Assembly (NCBI GenBank): GCA_031429355.1
Contig: JANOZM010000017.1
Coordinates: forward strand, 1-64,000
Length of the DNA stretch: 64,000 nucleotides
Reading direction: 5' to 3'
From: JANOZM01 sp031429355
GTDB taxonomy: Bacteria > Pseudomonadota > Gammaproteobacteria > Burkholderiales > Burkholderiaceae_E
The notes beneath the pieces are model-generated. The model saw only the letters and a list, made by a program, of their open reading frames with translations. It was not told the DNA's origin and did no database searches. Positions 36,260 through 44,447 of the stretch are shown one piece after another (position 1 is the first letter of the stretch; each line of letters opens with the position of its first letter). The position numbers were made by a program, and so were the translations under genes.

Positions 36260-37081
36260 TTGAAGCGTATTGCAATTTGGGGAATTGGGGCCATCGCGTT
36301 GGCACTTGTAGCAGCTAGTTGCATTCGAAAACAAATTAACGAGCAAACCTTAGCCGCTGCACCGCAAGTCGCTGGAAAACCAGACTTAAACATTCAGTTG
36401 CCCGCCGTTACACCCCCTGTTGTTACATCTCCGTCTGCAACACCTCCTGTTGCAAAACTCGAAACTCCAACAATGGTGGCTGCTGCGCCCGTTACGGCCC
36501 CTACTTCAGTCAGTTCAAACTCAGTCGCAGCCAAGGCTGCCGCAACAGTGCCAACTATTGTCAAGGCAAAACCAGACATTGCAAAGGCGTCTATTGCTGC
36601 TGGTAAATCTGCAATTAACAAGCCGGTTGCCTCAAGAAAACAAGTTGTCAGTTACAAGGCCAAGCGACAAGCGGCCTATGCAAAAAACAAACGCGTATTG
36701 GCGCAACGCAAAGCGATTCGTAAAACTGTAGCCGCAACACGAGCTTGCGCTGCCAAGCCAGGGCAACAGATTGTGCAAAGCGTTTGCTTTGCAACTAATT
36801 CAGCAGCGCTATCTAATGAGAGCAAGCGCAAACTTTCGGCCGCTGCCCAACAACTTAAGTCAAATGCAAAGCAGCGTCTTGAGATTGCTGGTTTTACCGA
36901 CGGGTCGGGAAACAGCAAAACCAACATCCAATTATCAGAGCGCCGCAGCCAAGCCGTCGTTAACTATTTGGTAGCCCAAGGCGTTGAACGCGCGCTACTG
37001 ACCAACAAAGGCTATGGCGAAGAATCTGCTAAACGTGCGCAACAACATCGCCGCGTTGATCTCAAAGTAATGCAACCTTAA
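36260..37081 (+). CDS. OmpA-domain lipoprotein
   Basis: A 273-residue predicted lipoprotein. The TTG start at 36260 has AGGAG nearby and yields the signal peptide MKRIAIWGIGAIALALVAASC (lipobox AASC, C21). Residues about 35-170 are Ala/Pro/Lys/Thr-rich and disordered, becoming strongly basic (KAKRQAAYAKNKRVLAQRKA). The C-terminal OmpA domain (about 172-273) has CFATNSAALSNES, AGFTDGSGNSKTNIQLSERR and YLVAQGV, the peptidoglycan-binding pattern with conserved D and R. It probably anchors the outer membrane to peptidoglycan or spans the periplasm. A coiled-coil/HhH membrane protein is encoded next. Confidence 0.82.
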   Translation: MKRIAIWGIGAIALALVAASCIRKQINEQTLAAAPQVAGKPDLNIQLPAVTPPVVTSPSATPPVAKLETPTMVAAAPVTAPTSVSSNSVAAKAAATVPTIVKAKPDIAKASIAAGKSAINKPVASRKQVVSYKAKRQAAYAKNKRVLAQRKAIRKTVAATRACAAKPGQQIVQSVCFATNSAALSNESKRKLSAAAQQLKSNAKQRLEIAGFTDGSGNSKTNIQLSERRSQAVVNYLVAQGVERALLTNKGYGEESAKRAQQHRRVDLKVMQP

Positions 37082-37151
37082 TTGCTGCAGCTGCAATGCC
37101 AAGCTTGGCACCGCTTAAATTGTTTTCTAGATCCTACTGGAGTGTTTTACC

Positions 37152-38573
37152 GTGAGTGAGTTAATCGCTAAGATTTTGTTTTGCCTGTTAATGGCTGCTG
37201 CAATCGGATTTTTGACGGCTTGGTTTTTACGCCGACTGAGCATCCTTGAACTCACTGACGAAAAAAATGCATTACGACGAAGCCTGTCTAACAAAGAACT
37301 GATTGCATCAGAAGCAGAACGTAAGGCGTCCAACCTTGAGACTCAATTGGTTTTACGCGAGACTGAAGTCAATACAGAACGAACAAAACTTGAGCAAAAC
37401 GCTACTACGGCTCGTTCACAATACGATGCTGCACAAGTTCAGCTTGGTAAATTTTCGGCAGACATTACAACCAAGGACGCCAGCATTGCTAGCCTTGGGG
37501 CAATTGTTGCGATGCGCGAAAATAGTCTGCTCGAGAGCGATAAAAATCTGGCGGCGGCAAAGCTGACCTTTGCCGGCTCCGAGACCAAGTTAAGTGAGCT
37601 GCAACAAACCTTGCTTGATAAAGACAGCCTCTTACGCGCCCGTGACGAAAACCTACGGTTGCGCGAAGTCAGAATTAACGAGCTTGAGACGCAAGCAGGT
37701 ACTTACATGCGTGAAATCGGCAAAGTACAAGGTGAATTGCAAAACGCCCAAAACTCGTTAGCTGCCAATTTAAAGGGCAAAGATTCTGAGATCGCACGCC
37801 TGACTGCCCAGTTAGCACCATTGGCATTAATGACCGCTTCGATCGGTACAAAAGACAGCAAGGTAAAAGAACTTGAAGCGCAAGTTACACAACTAGCGGG
37901 CGATGTTGCACAGCAAAAATCTAACGCCGCTCGTTGGGAACGCGAAATGCAAGCAGCCCGCGCTCAGGCGCAAGCCGCTGTGGCCGATGTTTCAAACCAC
38001 AAACAACGCGCCGACCAAGCATCCAGCGATCAACGTGGAAAGATAGATCACTATCAAGCGATGGAGCGCGAGTACGATGCAATGAAGCGAAGCTTTGCTA
38101 ATCGAACTCAATTGCTAACCGAGGCCCAAACGGCCAGCGAACAAAGCAAACGCGAGTTGCTGCAAAGCCAAGAAAACAACAAAGGTCTAGCACTGCAGTT
38201 GCAACAATTAAAGGTCGCGCAAATACAACTAACCTCAGCTTCGGCGCTCGCAGCAAGTCAGCAACGTCAATCGTCGTTGCCCCGCCAAATGACAAAGGCG
38301 CCGGCATACAAAGACGACATCAAACATATTTATGGTGTTGGCCCCGCTTTGGAAATCGAACTCAACCGCCTTGGTGTTTATTTTTTCCGCCAAGTCAGTT
38401 TATGGACCGAGCAAGATATTGATTTCTTCGATTCACAACTTACCGAATTTAAAGGCCGAATCCGCCGTGAGAATTGGGTACGCAGCGCGGTTGAAGAGCA
38501 TTATAAAAAATATGGCGAGTGGCTTGCGCAAGGCAATCCAGCTATTACGATCGCGGAAACCAACCGTTCTTAG
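37152..38573 (+). CDS. Membrane-anchored coiled-coil protein with C-terminal HhH-like domain
   Basis: A 473-residue protein. One membrane helix lies near residues 5-25 (ILFCLLMAAAIGFLTAWFL), followed by about 340 residues of charged, repetitive coiled coil. A compact C-terminal domain starts near residue 385 (DDIKHIYGVGPALEIELNRLGV, then FRQVSLWTEQDIDFFDSQL and NWVRSAVEEHYKKYGEWL). This resembles the helix-hairpin-helix, DUF4332-like domain often annotated as flap-endonuclease-1-like; no nuclease residues are visible. The start is GTG 37152. It follows the OmpA-domain lipoprotein gene by 70 bp. Orientation of the coiled coil (cytoplasmic or periplasmic) is uncertain; the residues flanking the helix (basic after it, RRLSI) favour a cytoplasmic coil. 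Confidence 0.75.
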   Translation: MSELIAKILFCLLMAAAIGFLTAWFLRRLSILELTDEKNALRRSLSNKELIASEAERKASNLETQLVLRETEVNTERTKLEQNATTARSQYDAAQVQLGKFSADITTKDASIASLGAIVAMRENSLLESDKNLAAAKLTFAGSETKLSELQQTLLDKDSLLRARDENLRLREVRINELETQAGTYMREIGKVQGELQNAQNSLAANLKGKDSEIARLTAQLAPLALMTASIGTKDSKVKELEAQVTQLAGDVAQQKSNAARWEREMQAARAQAQAAVADVSNHKQRADQASSDQRGKIDHYQAMEREYDAMKRSFANRTQLLTEAQTASEQSKRELLQSQENNKGLALQLQQLKVAQIQLTSASALAASQQRQSSLPRQMTKAPAYKDDIKHIYGVGPALEIELNRLGVYFFRQVSLWTEQDIDFFDSQLTEFKGRIRRENWVRSAVEEHYKKYGEWLAQGNPAITIAETNRS

Positions 38574-38592
38574 TTTGTTGCAAAATACGCAC

Positions 38593-38613
38593 GCTATCTA
38601 AAAAACAGATAGC
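38593..38613 (+). terminator. Weak hairpin after the coiled-coil gene
   Basis: GCTATCT-N7-AGATAGC, extended by ACGC/GCGT outside two unpaired bases on each side. No T-run follows, so termination would be inefficient or Rho-assisted. Confidence 0.35.
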
Positions 38614-38669
38614 TTGCGTCTAAAATTTAGCGGTTGTCATTGCGCCGCACAAAGGTTTAGTCTTTCAGC

Positions 38670-38745
38670 TCGACTTTGCAGTTTCCGACCGGACTCAGCA
38701 AATATTGAGCAGCTAACCTGCACATTTAAGCTTCTGCAAAGTCGA
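38670..38745 (+). promoter_or_regulatory. 12-bp perfect inverted repeat upstream of the polyamine operon
   Basis: TCGACTTTGCAG (38670-38681) and CTGCAAAGTCGA (38734-38745) are exact inverted copies separated by 52 bp; the second ends 34 bp before the ydcS-like start. Arms this long are unlikely by chance in 200 bp. They could be paired operator half-sites for looping or a long-stem leader RNA. Confidence 0.6.
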
Positions 38746-38779
38746 TCTATTTCCAGACCACTTTCTTAAGAGCTTTCTT

Positions 38780-39961
38780 ATGCAAACTATGCAACTACTA
38801 AAAAAAGCAATTGCAGCATCCGTCTCTGCGGGATTGGTGCTAAGCGCACCGATGTCTGCTTTTGCTGCAGGTCCAATCACAAAACTCGGTAAGGGCGAGG
38901 GTCGCGTTGATATCGTGGCTTGGGCCGGATACATTGAACGAGGTGAAACTGATAAAAACTTTGACTGGGTTACCGAGTTCGAAAAGAAGACCAGTTGTAA
39001 AGTAAATGTAAAAACCGCTGGCACCTCCGACGAGATGGTGGCGCTAATGAATGAGGGTGGCTTCGACTTAGTCACCGCCTCCGGCGATGCTTCGATGCGT
39101 TTAATTGCGGGCAAACGCGTTCAGCCGATTAACACCGCTTTAATCCCCAGCTTTAAAAACGTCGATCAGCGTTTACAAAAAGCCCCTTGGCACTTTGTAA
39201 ACAATACCCATTACGGCATTCCCTATCAATGGGGTTGGAACGTGTTGATGTACAACACGAATACCTTTAAAGGCGCACCACCCAATTCTTGGAAAGTGGT
39301 TTTTGAAGAAACCACTTTGCCCGACGGCAAATCGAACAAAGGTCGCGTTCAAGCATTTGACGGTCCTATTTATATTGCCGATGCGGCTTTGTACTTGATG
39401 AAAACCAAGCCAGAGTTGGGTATTAAAGATCCGTATGAATTAACCGAGGTGCAATACAAAGCTGCACTAGAGTTGCTGCGCGTTCAGCGTAAGTTAGTCG
39501 GAAAGTATTGGCACGATGCATTTGTTCAAATCGACGACTTTACAAATGAAGGTGTGGTCGCTTCGGGTTCATGGCAATTCCAAGCCAATATCTTGAAGTC
39601 AAAGAATCGTCCAATCGCAACGGTTATTCCCGTTGAGGGCGCAACTGGTTGGGCCGACTCAACAATGATGCACAGTGAAGCCAAACATCCTAACTGCGCT
39701 TACATGTGGATGGAGCATTCATTGAACCAAAAACTCCAAGGCGATTTGTCGGCTTGGTTCGGCTCGGTGCCTGCTGTAACTGCGGCTTGCAAAGGCAACA
39801 AACTGTTAGGCGATGAAGGTTGTGCACGCCAAGGCTTTAACGATTTTGCAAAAATCTCGTTTTGGAAAACACCAACATCCAAGTGCGCAACGCAAGGCGA
39901 CAAATGCGTGCCGTATCACAAGTGGGTTTCTGACTACATCGCGGTTTTAGGCGGGCGTTAA
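38780..39961 (+). CDS. ydcS: Polyamine-type ABC transporter substrate-binding protein (YdcS-like)
   Basis: A 393-residue periplasmic binding protein with signal peptide (cleavage near AFA-AGP). After maturation come IVAWAGYIERG, the KTAGTSDEMVALMNEGGFDLVTASGDAS segment, YGIPYQWGWNVLMYN and WFGSVPAVTAAC, typical of the spermidine/putrescine group and closest by eye to E. coli YdcS. Operon order (binding protein, ATPase, two permeases, PatD-like dehydrogenase) matches E. coli ydcSTUV-patD. Several paired cysteines near the C-terminus (CARQG, KCATQGDKC) probably form disulfides. Putrescine is the inferred ligand. Confidence 0.88.
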   Translation: MQTMQLLKKAIAASVSAGLVLSAPMSAFAAGPITKLGKGEGRVDIVAWAGYIERGETDKNFDWVTEFEKKTSCKVNVKTAGTSDEMVALMNEGGFDLVTASGDASMRLIAGKRVQPINTALIPSFKNVDQRLQKAPWHFVNNTHYGIPYQWGWNVLMYNTNTFKGAPPNSWKVVFEETTLPDGKSNKGRVQAFDGPIYIADAALYLMKTKPELGIKDPYELTEVQYKAALELLRVQRKLVGKYWHDAFVQIDDFTNEGVVASGSWQFQANILKSKNRPIATVIPVEGATGWADSTMMHSEAKHPNCAYMWMEHSLNQKLQGDLSAWFGSVPAVTAACKGNKLLGDEGCARQGFNDFAKISFWKTPTSKCATQGDKCVPYHKWVSDYIAVLGGR

Positions 39962-39966
39962 AACCT

Positions 39967-41004
39967 ATGGCTAGTGTTGAGCTGCAAGCCGTCTCTTGCG
40001 TATTTAAGAGCGGCTCGCCAAATCAACCCGAAGTGCGTGCAGTTGATCAAGTCGATTTAAGAATTAAAGCAGGTGAATTCTTTACCTTGCTTGGTCCCTC
40101 GGGATCAGGCAAGACGACTTGTTTGCGTATGATCGGCGGGTTTGCCTTACCGACCTCGGGAAAAGTGTTTATCGACGGGCAAGAGGTCACCTCGCTGCCG
40201 CCTTATGCTCGTCCGGTAAATACGGTGTTTCAAGATTACGCTTTGTTTCCGCACATGACCGTTGCGCAAAATATTGCCTACGGTTTGATGGTTAAAGGGA
40301 TGCCGCGCAAGGAGCGAGAAGCCCGCGCCCAAAAAATGTTGGAGATGGTTGCTTTGCCCGATGTGGGCGAACGCCGTCCGATGCAGTTGTCAGGCGGTCA
40401 ACGTCAACGGGTGGCTTTGGCGCGCGCATTAATAAATGAACCCAAAGTATTGTTACTTGACGAACCGCTCGGCGCACTAGATTTAAAACTACGCGAACAA
40501 ATGCAAACCGAATTAAAAAGCTTGCAACGTCGCTTAGGCATAACGTTTTTATTTATTACCCATGACCAACATGAAGCGCTTTCAATGAGCGACCGAATTG
40601 GTGTTTTTAATAACGGCAAGTTAGAGCAGGTAGGTTCGCCGCAAGAACTTTACGACAAACCGCAAACAAAATTTGTGGCGCAGTTTTTAGGTGCCGCAAA
40701 TGTATTAACCGGCGAAGCGGCGAAGCAACTAACCGGGCATGAAGTTGCCATGCTGCGTCCAGAGAAAATCTCAATTCAAACAACCGAAAACGGACGCACA
40801 ACCGGCCGCGCAACCGGCAAAGTAGTCGAGGTTCAATATTTCGGTGCCTATTCTCGAATCAAAGTTGAACTGAGCGTGGTGCAGTCACAGCACATCACCA
40901 TTGACTACGCCGCCCCGAATCACGCGGAGCATTTCTCTGTTAATCAAACCGCAGTTTTGAATTGGGACGAGCACGCAGTGCATGCTCTTCGCAGTACGTC
41001 TTAG
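39967..41004 (+). CDS. ydcT: Polyamine ABC transporter ATPase (YdcT-like)
   Basis: A 345-residue ATPase. Walker A GPSGSGKTT (near 44), Q-loop VFQDYALFPHM, signature LSGGQRQRVALARAL, Walker B VLLLDEPLGALD and the H-loop THDQHEAL are intact. The C-terminal TOBE domain follows (EVAMLRPEKISIQ). Starts six bases after the binding protein gene. Confidence 0.92.
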   Translation: MASVELQAVSCVFKSGSPNQPEVRAVDQVDLRIKAGEFFTLLGPSGSGKTTCLRMIGGFALPTSGKVFIDGQEVTSLPPYARPVNTVFQDYALFPHMTVAQNIAYGLMVKGMPRKEREARAQKMLEMVALPDVGERRPMQLSGGQRQRVALARALINEPKVLLLDEPLGALDLKLREQMQTELKSLQRRLGITFLFITHDQHEALSMSDRIGVFNNGKLEQVGSPQELYDKPQTKFVAQFLGAANVLTGEAAKQLTGHEVAMLRPEKISIQTTENGRTTGRATGKVVEVQYFGAYSRIKVELSVVQSQHITIDYAAPNHAEHFSVNQTAVLNWDEHAVHALRSTS

Positions 41005-41031
41005 TAGTAGCGTTAGAAAACCCGCAAAATA

Positions 41032-42009
41032 ATGGCTACCACCTCTAACCAAACCGCAGATCAGCATGTTGCAAACACGCTGATGTCGGGTGTGAAAAAC
41101 ACTTGGTTAACGCGTTTATCAACTTGGCTGTACCAACACCCGCGCGCAGCATTTGCTTGTTTGTTAGTGCCGCCTTTATTGTGGTTTGGCGTCATTTATC
41201 TAGGGTCACTATTTGCTCTATTGGCTAACTCGTTGTTTAGACTTGACGACTTTACCGGGCAAGTGGTTCGCGAAATTGGAGTTCAGAATTTTTTCACTAT
41301 TTTTGAACCCGCGAACCTTGATGTTGTTCTGCGGACGGTAGGTATGTCTTTGGCGGTTACCTTGGCTTGTGGCTTGATTGCGTTTCCAGTGGCTTACTAC
41401 ATGGCGCGCTACGCAAAAGGTGCCACTAAAGCCGTGTTGTACGTTGCTGTATTGTTGCCATTATGGTCTTCGTATTTAGTGCGTTTGTATTCGTGGAAAC
41501 TATTGCTTGCGAAAGAAGGCGTGATTGCCTGGACTCTCGAGCGTTTACATTTAACGTGGCTGCTCGAAGGCATTTTGTCGATGCCAGTCATTGGCGGAAA
41601 CTCATTATCATTTTCACCTCTGGGCACCTTTATCGTATTCGTTTATATGTGGCTGCCGTTTATGATTCTGCCGATTCAGGCCGCTATAGAAAAAATTCCG
41701 CAGTCGTGCCTAGAAGCATCATCTGACTTAGGCGCGAATACTAGCCTTACTTTCAGACAAGTTATTTTGCCGTTGGCAATGCCCGGCGTTGCTGCAGGTT
41801 CAATCTTTACTTTCTCATTAACGCTGGGCGACTACATCATCCCGCAAGTTATTGGCGATTCCACATTGTTTATTGGGCAAGTAGTGTCGATGCAGCAAGG
41901 CACCGCTGGAAACATTCCGTTTGCGGCTGCGTTTTCGCTAGTGCCTATCGTTGTAATCTTGGCCTACCTGTGGTTTGCCAAACGCAAAGGAGCCTTCGAT
42001 GCGCTCTGA
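41032..42009 (+). CDS. ydcU: Polyamine ABC transporter permease (YdcU-like)
   Basis: A 325-residue inner-membrane permease with six core helices and a cytoplasmic EAA loop (EASSDLGANTSLTFRQVILPLAMPG) that contacts the ATPase. N-terminal residues 1-40 are polar. Belongs to the PotB type. Its stop overlaps the start of the next permease by 11 nt. Confidence 0.9.
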   Translation: MATTSNQTADQHVANTLMSGVKNTWLTRLSTWLYQHPRAAFACLLVPPLLWFGVIYLGSLFALLANSLFRLDDFTGQVVREIGVQNFFTIFEPANLDVVLRTVGMSLAVTLACGLIAFPVAYYMARYAKGATKAVLYVAVLLPLWSSYLVRLYSWKLLLAKEGVIAWTLERLHLTWLLEGILSMPVIGGNSLSFSPLGTFIVFVYMWLPFMILPIQAAIEKIPQSCLEASSDLGANTSLTFRQVILPLAMPGVAAGSIFTFSLTLGDYIIPQVIGDSTLFIGQVVSMQQGTAGNIPFAAAFSLVPIVVILAYLWFAKRKGAFDAL

Positions 42010-42811
42010 ACGCTCTAACAAAACCGGTGCAAGTTGGTCATTAAAAACGGCTGTCATTTTAGCCATTACTTTTTTGCATGTTCCGCTGCTATTAGTCATT
42101 GTTTATGCTTTTAGTGCGGAAGATAAAAGTTATGTTTTTCCGCCGCCTGCGTTAACGACCAAATGGTTTGCGGTTGCCTTAGAGCGTGACGATGTTTGGC
42201 GAGCCATTTGGTTATCTGTAAAGGTAGCTGCACTATCAACTGCAATGGCGATGGTGCTGGGTACATTGGCAGCGGCTGCCTTAGCGCGTCACCAGTTTTT
42301 TGGTCGTGAGACATTAAACTTGTTACTTATTTTGCCCATCGCGTTGCCAGGCATAGTGACGGGTATCGCCATGCGTTCGGCCTTTAACACGCTAGAAATT
42401 CCTTTTAGTTTTTGGACCATTGTGTTGGGTCATGCTACGTTTTGTGTGGTGGTGGTTTATAACAATGCGGTCGCTCGTATGCGCCGAATGAATCCCAACT
42501 TAATTGAAGCATCAATGGACCTAGGGGCCAACACTTGGCAAACCCTGCGTTACGTTATGTTGCCCCAACTTGGTTCGGCGTTGTTAGCTGGCGGCTTACT
42601 GGCATTTGCATTAAGTTTTGATGAAGTTATCGTCACTACATTTACGGCGGGCCAACAAACCACCCTGCCCATTTGGATGCTGCAAGAGCTAATACGACCA
42701 CGCCAACGACCGGTAACAAACGTCGTTGCGGTATTTATTATCGCAATGACTTTTATCCCTATTATTGGCGCCTATTGGTTAACCCGGGCCGACGAAACAC
42801 CGGGTAACTAA
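41999..42811 (+). CDS. ydcV: Polyamine ABC transporter permease (YdcV-like)
   Basis: A 270-residue permease of the PotC type, with the EAA loop EASMDLGANTWQTLRYVMLPQLG. AAAGGAG ends six bases before the ATG at 41999, which decides the start over an upstream in-frame codon. It forms a heterodimer with the YdcU-like protein. Overlap with the preceding gene indicates coupled translation. Confidence 0.9.
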   Translation: MRSERSNKTGASWSLKTAVILAITFLHVPLLLVIVYAFSAEDKSYVFPPPALTTKWFAVALERDDVWRAIWLSVKVAALSTAMAMVLGTLAAAALARHQFFGRETLNLLLILPIALPGIVTGIAMRSAFNTLEIPFSFWTIVLGHATFCVVVVYNNAVARMRRMNPNLIEASMDLGANTWQTLRYVMLPQLGSALLAGGLLAFALSFDEVIVTTFTAGQQTTLPIWMLQELIRPRQRPVTNVVAVFIIAMTFIPIIGAYWLTRADETPGN

Positions 42812-42885
42812 CGGACAAATACCAATGCAAAATTTACGAATCGAACACTTTCACAATTTACTAAACAAGCACTTTAACCATTTAA

Positions 42886-42911
42886 AAATTGGCTCACCGA
42901 ATGAGCAATTT
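42886..42911 (+). promoter_or_regulatory. Hairpin in the permease-dehydrogenase gap
   Basis: AAATT-G-GCTCA/TGAGC-AATTT forms a stem with one bulged G in the 147-bp gap before the dehydrogenase gene. No strong T-run follows. It may adjust expression between transport and catabolic genes or mark an RNA processing site. Confidence 0.35.
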
Positions 42912-42958
42912 ATTCTTACACGTTTTATCAATTTGAAAATAATTTAGGAGACATCGTC

Positions 42959-44413
42959 ATGCTACAAAAAGTGAAAATCGCCGTTGATCATGTGACCGAT
43001 CTTTACATCGACGGACAGTTTGTAAAAGGCGACGGCGAAGGGGAAAGTATTTTAGACCCGGGTACTGGCAGCGAAATTGCAGTTGTACACGAGGCTTCTT
43101 TAGATCAAGTTAACAAGGCAGTCTCGGCAGCGGCACGCGCTTTTGAAACTTGGTGCGAAACAACGCCGATGGAACGCTCGCGCATGCTTTTAAAATTGGC
43201 CGACGCAATTGAAGCCAACGCCGAAACATTTGCACGCCTAGAATCGCTTAATTGCGGCAAGCCCTATGCGCGCGCATTGGGTGATGAAATACCCGCCATT
43301 GCCGATTGTTATCGCTACTTTGCCGGTGCAGCGCGCTGCATGTCGGGCACCGTTAGTAACGAATATTTGGCAGGCCATACCAGCATGATTCGACGCGACC
43401 CCATTGGCGTTGTTGGGTCGATAGCACCGTGGAACTATCCGCTGTTAATGGCCGCTTGGAAAACTGCACCAGCGCTGGCCGCTGGCAATACCGTCGTGCT
43501 AAAACCATCAGAGCAAACACCGTTAACTGCATTGTTCTTAGCAAAAATTGCTGCCGATATTTTTCCTAAGGGTGTGTTTAACGTTATTTGTGGTCGCGGC
43601 GCTACTGTTGGGCAACCATTAGTAGAGCACCCTGCCGTGCGTATGGTCTCGGTAACGGGTGATATTTCGACCGGCAAAAAAATTCTGCAAGCGGCCTCGG
43701 GAACGTTAAAGCGAACCCACTTAGAACTTGGCGGCAAAGCGCCGGTCATCGTTTTTGATGACGCCGATTTATCCGCTGTTGTCGAAGGCATTCGCACCTT
43801 TGGTTTTTACAACGCAGGCCAAGACTGTACCGCCGCATGCCGACTGTATGCCGGCGCGAAGGTTTACGATAAATTGGTCGCCGATTTATCCAGCGCTGTC
43901 AAAACCATTAAGGTCGGCCTACAAGATGAGCCCGACGTAGAAATTGGCCCATTAATTACGGATCGCCAACGCAATCGAGTCGCCAGTTTTGTAGAGCGCG
44001 CACAAATGGCGGGCCATATGGAAGTCACCGCAGGCGGAAAAGTTATTGCGGGCAATGGCTATTTTTACGAACCAACGGTAATTGCGGGTGCGCGCCAAGA
44101 CGACGAAATCGTGCGGCGTGAAGTGTTCGGCCCAGTGGTATCGATCACACGATTTACCGACGATGCGCAGGCAGTCACTTGGGCCAACGATTCGGACTAT
44201 GGCCTAGCGTCTTCAGTCTGGACCCAAGACATCTCGCGCGCCATGCGCGTTTCAAAAAAATTGCAATATGGGTGTACATGGATCAATACACACTTTATGC
44301 TTGCAAATGAAATGCCTCACGGTGGCATGAAATCGAGTGGCTATGGCAAAGATATGTCGATGTACGCGCTAGAGGACTACACCGTGGCTCGGCATATTAT
44401 GGTTAAGTTTTAA
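42959..44413 (+). CDS. patD: Gamma-aminobutyraldehyde dehydrogenase (PatD-like)
   Basis: A 484-residue NAD-dependent aldehyde dehydrogenase. E256 (LELGGKAP) and nucleophile C290 (AGQDCTAAC) are present. Long stretches such as GHTSMIRRDPIGVVGSIAPW, RTFGFYNAGQDCTAACR, QYGCTWINTHFML and GYGKDMSMYALEDYTVARH match E. coli PatD (YdcW), which oxidises 4-aminobutanal to GABA. AGGAGAC precedes the ATG. The location after ydcSTUV-like genes repeats the E. coli order. No putrescine aminotransferase (patA) is in the window. Confidence 0.92.
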   Translation: MLQKVKIAVDHVTDLYIDGQFVKGDGEGESILDPGTGSEIAVVHEASLDQVNKAVSAAARAFETWCETTPMERSRMLLKLADAIEANAETFARLESLNCGKPYARALGDEIPAIADCYRYFAGAARCMSGTVSNEYLAGHTSMIRRDPIGVVGSIAPWNYPLLMAAWKTAPALAAGNTVVLKPSEQTPLTALFLAKIAADIFPKGVFNVICGRGATVGQPLVEHPAVRMVSVTGDISTGKKILQAASGTLKRTHLELGGKAPVIVFDDADLSAVVEGIRTFGFYNAGQDCTAACRLYAGAKVYDKLVADLSSAVKTIKVGLQDEPDVEIGPLITDRQRNRVASFVERAQMAGHMEVTAGGKVIAGNGYFYEPTVIAGARQDDEIVRREVFGPVVSITRFTDDAQAVTWANDSDYGLASSVWTQDISRAMRVSKKLQYGCTWINTHFMLANEMPHGGMKSSGYGKDMSMYALEDYTVARHIMVKF

Positions 44414-44447
44414 TTCTGTACCGTTGCATTATTAGGAGATCGTTCAC

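Noticed and set aside
36062..36346. Minus-strand ORF of 94 codons upstream of the OmpA-domain gene
   Set aside because: Composition is not coding-like, and it runs antisense through the hairpin/promoter region and the start of the lipoprotein gene.
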